Origin: Unio delphinus
Lineage: Eukaryota > Mollusca > Bivalvia > Unionida > Unionidae
Length of the DNA stretch: 64,000 bases
Direction: 5' to 3'
NCBI GenBank assembly: GCA_029339505.1
Contig: JAQISU010000026.1
Coordinates: forward strand, 3,360,001 to 3,424,000
The notes beneath the pieces are model-generated. The model worked only from the letters and a program-made list of their open reading frames with translations. It was not told the DNA's origin and did not search any database. The position numbers and the translations under genes were made by a program. This document shows, in pieces, positions 33,038-44,720 of the stretch. Position 1 is the first letter of the stretch. Every line of letters begins with the position of its first letter.

Positions 33038-33747
33038 TAGTGATGGGAATTGGTCACAAATTCATAATCGATAATCGGTTCCCCTTAACCAACTGATCAT
33101 CGATTATAATTGATTAATAAGAGCAAATTTAATTTTTTTTTACACAGTTATATCTTTGATCAAGAGTTCAATATGTTTATAAATGTACAGGAGTAATCTC
33201 TTTTAATGACATGTATACTTTAACTTGACAATAATATTTCATTGTGTGTTACGTTTGTTCTTCCAATTTGCTAAATGAATGCAACTTGTTATGGCTGATC
33301 AGTCATATGTAACTGAAATACTGCTTCAATCCCCTGAAATTCTTTCGTTCATATGTGATGTGTCTATAATTTAAAGTATAGAAGGACATGATTTTCTTGT
33401 TTGTCATTGTTTATAAATACTAAAAAAGATGTTGCAATTTAAATGAAACAAATCAACAAAATGTGTTTAAATTTATTAACTCAACAATTTAACAACTTAA
33501 CCATGTAATAATGACTATATGTTCCTAATTATGAATCATAAGGTTTCATATTTGTAGTTATGAAGGGAATTAATAAATTTCAGGTCAGATTTAGTGGCTG
33601 AGAGCTTTACTAACCTTTGTGCTTTGCATACACTTAAAAAGTAGTCTTCCTTTACACACAATCAATTATGGAGTTCACAATCGATTATCTTATTGGTTTG
33701 CTCAACCAACTGATGATCAATTATAATTGATAATTGGAACAACACTA
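33038..33747. mobile_element. hAT-like non-autonomous element, about 710 bp
   Basis: The ends read TAGTGATGGG at the left and, on the other strand, TAGTGTTGTT at the right. The 8-bp flanks are cttactac (33030-33037) and cttattac (33748-33755), one mismatch. Both ends contain the palindrome-like tcgattataattgat / tcaattataattgat next to aaccaactgat. No coding content. The short terminal repeat makes the superfamily call tentative. Confidence 0.6.
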
Positions 33748-33755
33748 CTTATTAC

Positions 33756-34744
33756 TGTGTAATTATGATCCCTAATACTGGAAATATGTCCAGACACATG
33801 GACATTAATGTGGTATAACTGCAGAAACATTGGTTCAAGATGCAAAGACAAAAAAACATTCCTCAAACACAGCCCATAAATGAGCCAAATTTTGATGGAG
33901 AAAGTTGCAAACAAAACTAAGATGTAGATCTTTTTGATATTCAAATCCTATACCAAACTTGATTACATGCGACTTTTAAAACGTTAAAGAGCTTTATTAA
34001 CAAAATACTCAGTTTTAGAATTGACGATATAAAAAGCATGAAATTAAAAACAGTATAACTGTACAATTGTGCCCATTGTACACTTTCTTGTTTGTAAGTT
34101 TTGTTTACAGACTGCCCCCCACCACACACACATGTACATATTTTTTTAAAATCTAACTTTCAAATAAGTGATTGTCTGACAAATTTTTATGCACACCAGT
34201 GACTCTTTTAAAAAGAAGTTTTCATTAGACAGTTGTTATGTTCATATTTTTATCACATATACAAAAAATAGTCTCTATGACACTGACACAACTTTTGAAT
34301 ATATAAGAACCATGGCTTAATGCTAAAAATCTGGATTGCAGGAAACCAATGATTAACCTCAGCATGTCAATGCAGATATTAATTTATGATGCAAGAAAAT
34401 GACATTGTTGATTTGCATAGTCTTACATGTAGAGGTATAGGAAATCAATGATAAATCTTAGAAGGTCAAAGCAGATATTAATTTACAATGCAAGAAATTG
34501 GCATTGTTTATAATCATACATGTAGAGTTCTATTGCTTCTATTTTTCTTTATAATTTTACCAACTAACAGTTTAGTAGGAGGAAATTTAAGATGTAAATG
34601 CACGAGTCCCTCAATGTGGCTAATGCCTACTGTGTGAAAAGATCTTCCAAGAACTTAATATAAGATCATGTTTTACTTTTACCTCTTGAGTGTTGACACC
34701 ATCTTTGATATTGTTCAGCAATAACAAGATTTTCAAATTTGCTG
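33756..34744. other. Intronic sequence, nothing recognised
   Basis: A short near-repeat (gaaatcaatgataaatctt / gaaaccaatgattaacctc, each followed by cagatattaattta) lies around 34340-34490. Otherwise no signal. Confidence 0.4.
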
Positions 34745-35185
34745 CTGTGGTGGTCATTCTCCAAAAGACTTCTAATGATGTCTACTTTGCCAAAAATGAA
34801 AATGGTGCCAGTCTACTTTGCCATAAATTAAAATGGTGCCAGTCTACTTTGCCATAAATTAAAATGGTGCCAGTCTACTTTGCCATAAATGAAAATGGTG
34901 CCAGTCTACTTTGCCATAAACGAAAATGGTGCCAGTCTGATATTCATCTAGTATGTCCATTATTTATGACAAGGCAGACTTCTAATGATGTCTAGTTTGC
35001 CATAAATAAAAATGGTGCCAGTCTACTTTGTCATAAATTAAAATGGTGCCAGTCTACTTTGCCATAAATGAAAATGGTGCAAGTCTATTTTGCCATAAAT
35101 GAAAATGGTGCCAGTCTATTTTGCCATAAACAAAAATGGTGCCAGTCTGATATTCATCTAGTATGTCCACTATTTATGACAAGGC
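34745..35185. repeat. Nested tandem repeat: 31-bp units inside a ~205-bp unit
   Basis: The 31-bp unit contains ggtgccagtctactttgcca and taaatgaaaat, with about four to five copies at 34785-34940 and again at 34995-35145. Each block is followed by gatattcatctagtatgtcc and atttatgacaaggcaga. The larger unit of about 205 bp is thus present twice. Confidence 0.88.
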
Positions 35186-36375
35186 AGATATCATTATAAG
35201 TTTTTTTGGGTGAACTCTGCCATTTAACGAAAATTGTGACAAGAATATTTTCAAGACAGCCATTGTGTCTGCCATAATGGATGTAATGTTGGCACCATTT
35301 TCATTTAGAGCTAACAACATATAGACAAAAGAAGACCTTTGGTGAAAACCCCATATATGATATTTCCATCCAAGAGGAGTAGTGACAACATTTTCAAAAA
35401 AAGCCACTGAAGTAGCCATACTGGACAACAAATTAGTACCATTATCATTTAGTACCTACTAGATATTATAATAAGTCTTTTGGTGGAAACACCACATCAA
35501 TATGAATTTTTATTAAGGAAGAACAGCAATGGCAAAATTTTAAACAGTAGACCATTTTCATTTAGGACCAACTATACATCATAAGAAGACATTTAGTGAA
35601 AATGTCATGTGGCACCCATATTGGACATCAGATCAGTCCCAATTTCACTTAGAACCAACTAGACATCATACGAAGTCTTTCTGTATAAACATCATGTTGA
35701 ACTGACCAGCCATTTAGTAGTTGTATCTAAAATTTCAAAATGTCCGATCAGCAGTATTTTCAGTTTAGACCAACTGGACATAATAAGGAGTCTTTTGGTG
35801 CAATCCCCAAATCCCCACATCAATATGACTTTCTGTGTAGAGTTGCAATAAAAAGATTTTCAAGATGGCTGCCATGGCACCATAATGGATATCAGATCAG
35901 CACAATTTTTATTTCAGACCAACTAGACATCACAAGAAATCCTTCAGTGATATGACTATGGATTCATGAGTGGTAACAATAACAAACCTTGAAGATGGCT
36001 GCCATGGCGGTGATATTTGAAATCAGATTGGCACCATTTTCATTTAGGACCAACTGGACATCATTTTGGTGATCAAGTAGACAATACAAGTAGTCTTTCA
36101 GTGGAAACCCTGAGATTGATATGATTTTCCATTTAAGAGGAGTAGCAATAGCAAGATTTTTAAGATGGTCACAATTGGTGGCTATATTAGATGTCAGAGT
36201 AGCACCATTTTAATTTAGGACCAACTAGACCATGGCATGAATGTGTATGTAAAGTTTCATGGCAATCTTCCAAGTAGTTTTGGAGATGTAATAAAAACAA
36301 TCTTGTACTAACAGACATCCAGACAAAGGATGACTGATAATCACATAAGCTCTTTGGGGTCTATTACCAGTAAAA
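35186..36375. repeat. Degenerate ~130-150-bp repeat family
   Basis: Imperfect units recur with the landmarks 'caagatggctgccatggc', 'atcagatcagcacc', 'catttaggaccaactagaca' and 'aagaagtctttcagtg'. At least seven or eight units are visible. A final segment (36210-36375) matches the repeat at 32.3-32.5 kb. Small frames in this region are artefacts. Confidence 0.75.
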
Positions 36376-36553
36376 ATAATAAAAATAGCACTAATTACTC
36401 AAATTATGATAACATTTGCCACTTAAGATCATACAAATACAAAAAGTTCTATCAAGATGTGACTGCACATTTTGGATCATGATTTTGCTGAGAGAATGAC
36501 TGACTTTTAGAGACTCCATAAGGATTCATGTTATATCAGATGCATGCACTTAC

Positions 36554-36665
36554 CTAACCAGTTGTGATCTAGATAAATGGCCACAAAGGAAGGAGGAATG
36601 GTGAAATAGTCCACAAAAGAAAATATGTCCAACCAGAACCATAGCTTATCATTTGCTGCAACAAA
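36554..36665 (-). CDS. slo: BK channel exon B: S2-S3 loop and S3
   Basis: Exon of 112 bp: 37 codons plus the first base of a split glycine. The acceptor is ttctcatttcag at 36666-36677; the donor is gtaagt at 36548-36553. The product begins [19 protein letters not shown] (end of S2 and start of S3, matching the usual [11 protein letters not shown]), then [18 protein letters not shown] (S3 to the S3-S4 loop). It is continued by GLRFLRA of exon C. The short S3-S4 loop is typical of Slo1 and unlike Kv channels. Phase 0 in, phase 1 out. Confidence 0.96.
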
Positions 36666-38189
36666 CTGAAATGAGAAATAAAGACACTGAACTATATCAT
36701 AAAAACTTGTGCTGCTAATTTTCTCGAAGATAAATAATGATTTTGGATTTTCATATTCATGACACATTATTTGTCCAATATTGCAAGGCCTCTGTGCCTT
36801 AATGTGTTCTGTGAAATTAGGTAAATTTCTGCTGGGTAATTTTTTTCTTCCAAATATATTTTAAGTGGTGAATTATAATCTTGAATGTGTTGATGTGTCA
36901 GTAGTCTTGAATGTGCTAATGTGTCAACAGCCTTTAAAATCACAATTATATAATGTAAATGTCCTTGAATGAATTCACAAAAATTACAAAATAGTGTGGT
37001 TTAGTTTTAAAGCAATATATAAGCACTTTGAAATTCCAATGAATAATTGAAATATTAAATCCTCTCAAATATTACTTTAAACATCTTCAACTGATCCCAC
37101 AAAAAAAACTAAAAACTTTAAAAAAAAACAGAACCAAAATAATGGTAATTTTTCCATCAAATCTGTAAACAACTTCCTTCTAGAATATTGTTAATTTCTA
37201 TTAAAAGAAACCACTGGATCATGAACTCAACATCAATAAACATGCTTACCTCCAAGTATTAATGATCATAGCATATAATCCAAAATCGGAGACATATTAA
37301 CTATGTAATATGTTTACAAAATAACAAGAGATTATTCATACCATCAATTATGGAAAAAAAAGTCAATTACAGTAACAGCTTCTAAATTTTATTCTAGAAA
37401 CTGCAAATATTCATTTCATTTAACATGTTTGCAATAATTACCAGTGACTAAATCATGCTCTGTAAACAAGGAATTATTTCACTTGTCAGGATAGCAACCA
37501 CAAATCAAGGAATATTTGTCAGGGCTGCCTTCATTGTCATCAAATCATTGAGAACATAGACTATAAATAGTATTAGGGTCATTTAAAAAAGTGGATGTTA
37601 TTTTCAAATAAAAACAGCTTAATCCACTTGATCCACCTGTGACTTTTATAACAGATTTTTAAACTGAATTATTACGTAAGTAGGGTACAAGTAAAGTTCA
37701 GTAAATGTCCAAAAAGTACAGGAAGGTTTAGAGAGAGTGTGCTGTAAAGATTCAGCTTGTACATTTTAAGTTACTGAAGTAAATTTCTTCAAACATTGAT
37801 TCTAAGTAATATGACTTGTAAATGACAAGAAAATTTGGAAACAGTTAAATCACATCAATTAGCCCCACTACATATATTTACCATTTCAAGCTAGACCACC
37901 TGACTTTAAGCATTCCTTGCCAGCCGATTCTGGATCTTCTTCATTTTGAGCAATTCAATACACAAAATGTGTTTAATAGCCATTATCTGAATGAACTGTT
38001 TGCAATCAAAACAGCTTTACAAAAAGGAAGGAATACATATATATTACTGTGAAACTGGAAAAGCAGTTTGTTCACTTGTTTACTCTTCCACAATACAAAT
38101 ATTTTTGTAATGCACTTCAAGATGCATAGCCAAACGTGTATATGATCAATATGAATTCTGGTAAGGAATAAATATGAAATTATAATCTA
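36666..38189. other. Intronic sequence, nothing recognised
   Basis: About 1.5 kb with the acceptor of exon B at its left edge. No repeat or coding signal. Confidence 0.5.
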
Positions 38190-40230
38190 ATTCAAAGATA
38201 TTTGCAAATGGAGCTGATGCGTCTTAGCTCAAGATATGCATCCTTGCAATATGTTCATGACATGTTGGTGCAATGTGAGAGTACTGTCCAGAGTAACACC
38301 TAGGTTTTGTACTGTGTGAATTTAAATTTGGTGTTGCTGATATTTATTGTCTGAGATCAAAGATGTGAATGAGAAGTTTTTAGTGTTGTGATTAGAATGG
38401 CCTCAGTTTTATCATCATTCATCTGCAGCTTGTTACATGTCATCCATGATTTCACATCAGAAATACATCTCTCTACACCTTGGATGGTAGCATGAACTTC
38501 AGTTTGGTGGCTAGATTTGTATATTTGGGCATCATCAGCATACAACTGGTGAGACACTGAATGATGATCTTTGAGTGTATATAATGAAAAGAACAGGTCC
38601 AAGAACAAACCCATGTGGAACACCACAACATAGATCAACTGAGCTGGAGTGTATTCCATTTGCAGATACAATTTGTGTCCTGTTGACTAAGCAGGACTTG
38701 AACCACTGTAAGGGTGTATTGTGAATGCCAAATGCATGCTGGAGATGGTGAAGTAAAATATCATGGTCTATTGTGTCAAATGCTGCAGACAAATCAAGGA
38801 AGGTGATGACTGTAATATATCAGCTATCCAAAACAGAGAGAATGTCATTAAATACTTTCAGAAGAGTAGTTTCAGTACTGTGGCAAGGGCGATATGCAGA
38901 CTGTACATTGCTAAAATGATTGTTTGAATTCAAATGAGATAAATGTTGGGTTAGAACAACTTTTACTTTAAAAAACTTATATGAACGAGAGATTAGAAAC
39001 TGAGCATTGGTTTCCTCAGCAGAGGCTTTACCATGTCAGTTTTGAAAAATTATGGGAATTCCCTGGATGAGCAAAATATATTAATAACATCAGTTAGTGA
39101 AGGCAATATTGGGTCTAAGCACTCAAGCAGCAGTAATGTTGGAATTGGATCAAGTTCACATGACTTTGGTGCGCTCTTCATCATGATTTTACATACTATA
39201 TCCATAGAGACAGGTTCAAATGCTCCTAATGGTTGTCACTGAAATTCTGTATTATAACTGTATGGTGATTACGAGTCAATTGAAATTGTGTTGTCAAGTG
39301 AATCTCTAATGGTTTGTACTTTGTCACAGAAAAATTTGCAAATAGGTCCAGAAGGTCTACTGGAGAGAAGGTAGTTGGAAGTGGTATACATTTGTTCCTT
39401 GACATTAGTTTGTTAGTTATCTCAAAGATTCTTTGCAGCTGGAACTCTCTATGATCGTAGTAGTGTAGTGGGATAATTTAGCTAAATGGACTATGTTTGT
39501 GACGTTCTTCTTAGAGGCTTCATAGATTTGTTTAGGAATAGTGAGTCTGGTGGAAAGCCAAAGCCTCTCTACTTTATTGCAGTGTCTTTCAGCAGTGCAA
39601 AGCCTGTCCCTAACACTGCTATAGCATGGAGAACACTTTTTAATTGATACTCTGTACTTGGTGGCTGGGGCATGTTTTTCAAGCAATGAACGCAGGCAGT
39701 CATCGAGTTGTTCTACTGTAGGAGGTAAGCAAGTTGATAAGTTTGCTTGGATGTCATGCATTTATGTTTGATTCTATTTATCATAATGGAGTTTTCTCCA
39801 TTATGACAAATAAAAGTGGAGGGATAGGGACTGATATGTTGAGATGCATATAATGCAGAGGTGATTTATGCAAATTCATGGGATACAAGTGTGGAAAACA
39901 GAATATTATCATCAGGTCTATGAAAAATCCAGTCTAAACTGTTTTTGGGTGGGTGGATTGGTTAACTGACTATTTAAGGTTGAAAACATGAATGGAATCT
40001 AGGAGTTTTGACATGTATTATTTCCAGGACAGTCAAAGTGAAAGTTGAAATCTCGAGGAAATAATTAAGTTGCCACTTCTCAAATTTCCATACTCCAGAA
40101 GATTTAGAAACTGCTCCAAAAAGAAAGATTCAGTCAGCTTATTTTTTCTACTAGGAAGTGGGTGGCAGAGGCAGAAAAAATGGTCTGACCTTTGTTCCAG
40201 TGTGAGTGTTAAAATACTTTCAATATTACG
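38190..40230 (-). mobile_element. L2-like LINE, copy 1, lacking its 3' end
   Basis: Minus-strand ORF2 remains. The RT part (38357-38792) contains AAFDTIDHDILLHHLQHAFG, GVPHGFVLGPVLFIIYT (usual GVPQGS) and LYADDAQIYKSS. The linker (39417-39761) contains LLEKHAPATK, CSPCYSSVRDRL and RLTIPKQIYEASKK. Upstream (about 39940-40120) are traces of the endonuclease, such as FNFHFDCPG. Several frame changes separate these. Nucleotide similarity to 62.35-64 kb is high throughout. The element starts abruptly at 38190 without the 3' UTR seen in the other two copies. The right limit is approximate. Confidence 0.88.
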
Positions 40231-41991
40231 GTCATATCATCTCTGCTTTTAATATTTTTTTCCAATTTACACATAATTATGAACAAAAATGTGAAATCAT
40301 TTTCTTTGATATATACAATCTAATTAAGAAAATACTTCTCTGTATTTTCAGGACATAAAAGATTGTCAAGGATTAATGGTGTGTGAAAAATTAGACCTCA
40401 TGAAATATTGGGAGGATATGATATTTATTATTGCTTCTCATATAAAAATCTAACTCTGTTATCTGTGCCTCCCCATCATAAACTGTAAGGTAACGTCATT
40501 GTGAGGAAATTATATTCTTGCATTGCTGGTAGACTCTCAAAAAAGCTATTCATTTCCACCACAAGTTAGCATTTTTTGAATTACTAAGTCTTGATTAAAC
40601 AAGCCTGACATTTTTTTTTTTGGTCTTAGGACACAATACATTTCTATTGCAATACTTCTGCAACCAGTAATTAACCTTTCCATACAGTCCTAAGATCAAG
40701 TGTTTATTCACTAAGATGCCTTGTCAGAGAATGAAAAGTACATTGATAAAACATCCTCTTTGAATCGTTGCAGTACAAGGTATAACTCCACTTCCAATAT
40801 ATTGAAAGTGAAGTGGACCATCATATAAGGTTTGTGGTTTTCCCAGAGCTATTATGTTTACATTTCAAATTTTCCCAGTGCCCTGAACCAATATCATAGA
40901 TGTTGAGACTAATGGCAGCTGAGAATTTCGGTTTACTTTTTATATAGGTTAAAAATAAAAACAAGAGACACCATTTTGTCGAGCTTCAGAAATCTTTTAC
41001 TTTGCTAAACAAGAAAAACCTTGAACAATGAGGTAAACCGAGGGTGTGGCCAGACATGGATATACAAACAGATGCCAAAGTGATCAATCTGAATTAGATT
41101 CATACATTTTAAAAACATGTGATATACAATGAAGTCTGCCTTATCAGACATTAGTAGTAGTATAATAGACACATTTTTGGTCCCCTCTTTCTGAATTTCA
41201 CTTTATAATATTTAAAACATGTACATAATGGCACCTGTCCATCAAATACAACTTTCTGATGTCCCATGAAAACTCTTCACAAGTTATAAGCTTCTCTACA
41301 CAAAATATACAATGTTCTATAAAGCATTAAACTTAAGAATTCATTTTACATGTGATTCTACCAGTGGTAGGTGTTATGACTTCATGGTCTTAAACTAAGC
41401 AAATTTAAGAGGAGCTTACAGTATCATAAATTAAATCTAAAATTAATCCAAGAAAGTTTATCACAATTCCACACAAATGCATTTTAGGTCTCAAATGTGC
41501 TGAGGTGCCAACAGTCTTGATCTATCACAATCACAGCAAATATACATGCAGAATAACATAGGAAATGAGGAACTAGGAATTGGAAGAATTGTTTGAGTCT
41601 GTCCTTGTATGCATCTCCATTATGTTGCATTACTTCATAACTGTGAATTATGTCACAATTCACCTAACTAATATGTTGAAACACAACCTACCCAACTTAA
41701 TCATCAAATGAGAAATCACCACAAACAAGTTTAAATATATAGAACAAAATATAAATGAATAATCTACTTATAGTTCCCTGCAATCTAGTCATGGACCAAA
41801 TATTAAGATGCAATAAAGATATACATAATAAAGGTCAGAAAAGCATTTGAATGGCCATCTACCACACACACCATTTTAGGCTATAGAAAAAAATGTGGCT
41901 GACCATCTCTGTTCTTCACTGCTTACCATGGCAAATTTCTCCCCCAAGGTATAAAAAAGAATTTAAAATAAAGAAAAGACCTAAATTAATT

Positions 41992-41995
<4 letters not shown>
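40231..41995. other. Intronic sequence, nothing recognised
   Basis: About 1.8 kb of AT-rich sequence without a supported feature. Confidence 0.45.

Positions 41996-41997
<2 letters not shown>

Positions 41998-42066
<69 letters not shown>
41998..42066. repeat. Compound (AT)n(AG)n microsatellite
   Basis: About 32 bp of AT followed by about 37 bp of AG. It is the same compound type, in reverse orientation, as the one beside exon D at 12961-13042. Frames across it on both strands are artefacts. Confidence 0.97.
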
Positions 42067-42070
<4 letters not shown>

Positions 42071-43107
42071 AAAGAAATAAAAGAAATGAATTTTTATGTA
42101 TTCTATTCACACATCACTGAAACCATTTATAATCAATATCTACCTGGGGACCAAAAATGTCTCAACAGCGTAATGATGTGTGCCAAGTGACTACAGATTC
42201 AATTATGAGCTGTTACCAATTCATTGTAAATTGATTATCTTCATGTTGTAGTTTGTAGTCAAATATTGAATGTTTCTTGAGGTGTAGAAAGTAATAAAGG
42301 GATTAAATGTAATCCATCGTAGCTTCCATCAATTAAAATATGGCTTACCTCTGATGCAAGTCAGATAACAAAGAGTCTGACCCAAAAAAATATTTCAGCA
42401 GAGTTTGATTTTTACATTAGAACATCTCTTGAAAAATCATCCCTTCTGCCAAATACTCATGGTCGTCTGGTAGCACTGATCTTTCAAGACAGATTTTACT
42501 TTACTGTGTTACTTTACTGTGTTTTTTTAAAGATATTTTAAGAATATTTATGGGATGCTCTTATTTTCTCCAAGTGCTAAAAATATATCTAGAAAATGAA
42601 AAAAGTTAAACAATGCTTGGAATTCAGAATTTAAGTCAGTTCCTGCGATGGTTCTGAGTTTGCATTGTATGTTTCATGCAAGGAGGATTTAAGACAGTAT
42701 GTGAGGCAAGATATTTATATCACCAGATAGCAGGAATCTTGATCAGAAAAGTATTGTGGTTTGTAAAACTTAATCACAGTGAATGGCATCAGTGCTCGAC
42801 CGACATTGATATTATGAATGAACAAAAAAGTACTACTGGATTTTATAAATACACTTGTTTTGTTTTCTATCTTGTTAAAAAAATATAAAAGGTATGTCAA
42901 TTTGATAAAAAAAATCTTAACAATTTAAAAATTTAATCGACTGATCAAACATTTTGAAATCCACTGATCTGATGTCCAATATCTGACACATATTTGTTTT
43001 TTATACTTATATGATCTTCACAGCTGACCCTTTGTGTTAGAATCAAACAATTAACTTGTCGCCAAATAAAGCCAAGCCCTAACATATGCAAATATTGATT
43101 TAAATTT
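42067..43107. other. Intronic sequence with a MITE fragment
   Basis: At 42480-42507, ctttcaagacagattttact plus ttactg matches the end of the 178-bp MITE at 18667-18844. The two overlapping frames at 42676-42900 have no recognisable features. Confidence 0.5.
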
Positions 43108-43440
43108 ATCACTACTATAACTCCTAGGTGTGCGACACTGTGTAACAAGAAGCACACTACTATAACTCCAAGGTGTGTGACACTATGTTACAAGAAGCAC
43201 ACTACTGTAACTCCAAGGTGTGTGACACTATGTAACAAGAAGCACACTACTGTAACTCCAAGGTGTGTGACACTATGTAACAAGAAGCACACTACTGTAA
43301 CTCCAAGGTGTGTGACACTATGTAACAAGAAGCACACTACTGTAACTCCAAGGTATGTGACACTATGTAACAAGAAGCACACTACTGTAACTCCAAGGTA
43401 TGTGACACTATGTAACAAGAAACACACTACACAGTATGTT
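43108..43440. repeat. 45-bp minisatellite, about 7 copies
   Basis: Unit of 45 bp, containing actactgtaactccaaggt and gtgacactatgtaacaagaa. Because 45 is a multiple of three, it creates long repetitive frames on both strands (43177-43485 plus, 43188-43505 minus); these are not genes. It is not related to the other 45-bp array. Confidence 0.95.
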
Positions 43441-43506
43441 GCCTTGATGACTAAATCACTATATTTTATATATACCTTACAATGATGACATAACAAATTT
43501 TCCAAC

Positions 43507-44350
43507 TAATAATATTAATAATGTAGACTTTGTATATAGCGCCTAATCTTTAGAAGCTCTAAGCGCTTTACAACATCTATAATGATATGACTACCCAAAA
43601 CATAAACATGCTGAAAATATTTAAGGTAGGAAACATTATTAGGTCTTTAAATTTGTTCTTGCAGTCAAAACAAGTGAGAGCACTCTTGAAAGGAATCACT
43701 GTGTTTAATTTCAATGGGCAATTCATTCCACGTTGCTGGGCCCTGGTATGCAAATGAATGTCCATATGACTTCGTTTTCATAGTGGGAATAATGAGTATA
43801 TGATTGTCAGAAGAGGATCGCAAGTATCTTGCTGGTGTGTACACATGAATGAGGCCAGATAGGTATGTTGGACTGGAGTCTATCAGTGAAACATAGCACA
43901 GTGAAAAAATTTTGTGTTTGATTCTAGATCGAATGGATAGTCAGCGTAGAGTAAAGAGCAGCGGGGAGGTGTGATCTGATCGTTGTATTCTAATGTTGAT
44001 GTGAGCAGCTGTGTTTTGAACTTTTTTAAGTTTCTGGAGTAGATACATGTATTGAGATGAAGCAGAGTTGGGTTACCAGGTACAATGGGCCAGTCTTAGA
44101 AGTACGAATGAACATACAAGCATTTTAGTGGCCTCAACTGAAAGATATTTGCAAATGGAGCTGATGTCTCTCAGCTCAAGATATGCAGTCTTGCATATGT
44201 TCATGACATGTTGGTGCAATGTGAAAGTACTGTCCACAGTAACACCTAGGTCTTGTACTGACTGTAAATTTAATGTTGTTGTTGCTCACATTTATTGTTT
44301 GAGATAAAAGATGTGAATAGGAAAGTCTTTGTGTTGTAATCAGAATGTCA
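43507..44350 (-). mobile_element. L2-like LINE, copy 2, 3' end only
   Basis: Begins with a short aat-rich tail (aataatattaataatgtag), then gaagctctaagcgctttaca and catctataatgatatgac, the same 3' end as at 61.74 kb. It continues through the UTR to the RT C-terminal region (gatatttgcaaatggagctg) and stops near 44350. This is normal 5' truncation. Confidence 0.88.
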
Positions 44351-44635
44351 CAATGTCCATGAAATATTTTTGGCTCACACTCTGTCGGTATCATAACACT
44401 GATACAGGCTAGTTGTTTTTTTTAAAAAATAGTCATAATATATAATTAGCTATGCTGAAGATTTGGTATGGCTATTTCTACTCTGGCAATGGATTAGTTA
44501 TTACCTTAAGTCCTCAAAATCAGCAAGTGTTGCATGGCCTTAAATAGGACTAGTTTTGTTCCAATGATTTTTCAGTTACAGATGTTTATTCAGACTTTTA
44601 AAGTTAGTGTAAGGAAGTTTATTGATCAAAATGCT

Positions 44636-44720
44636 ACAAGTACTTTTCCCACAACACGTTACCCCAAGTACTTTTCCCACAACATGTTACCCCAAGTACT
44701 TTTCCCACAACACGTTACCT
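44636..44720. repeat. 28-bp tandem repeat, 3 copies
   Basis: The unit aagtacttttcccacaacac followed by gttacccc is present three times, with an acatgtt variant in the second. Confidence 0.9.

Noticed and set aside
41916..42190. Two frames across the (AT)n(AG)n repeat
   Set aside because: Dinucleotide repeats are open in several frames; there is no other coding evidence.
43177..43505. 102- and 105-codon frames with a 15-residue repeat on both strands
   Set aside because: A 45-bp minisatellite is a multiple of three and stays open by chance; both strands are equally open and there are no flanking gene signals.
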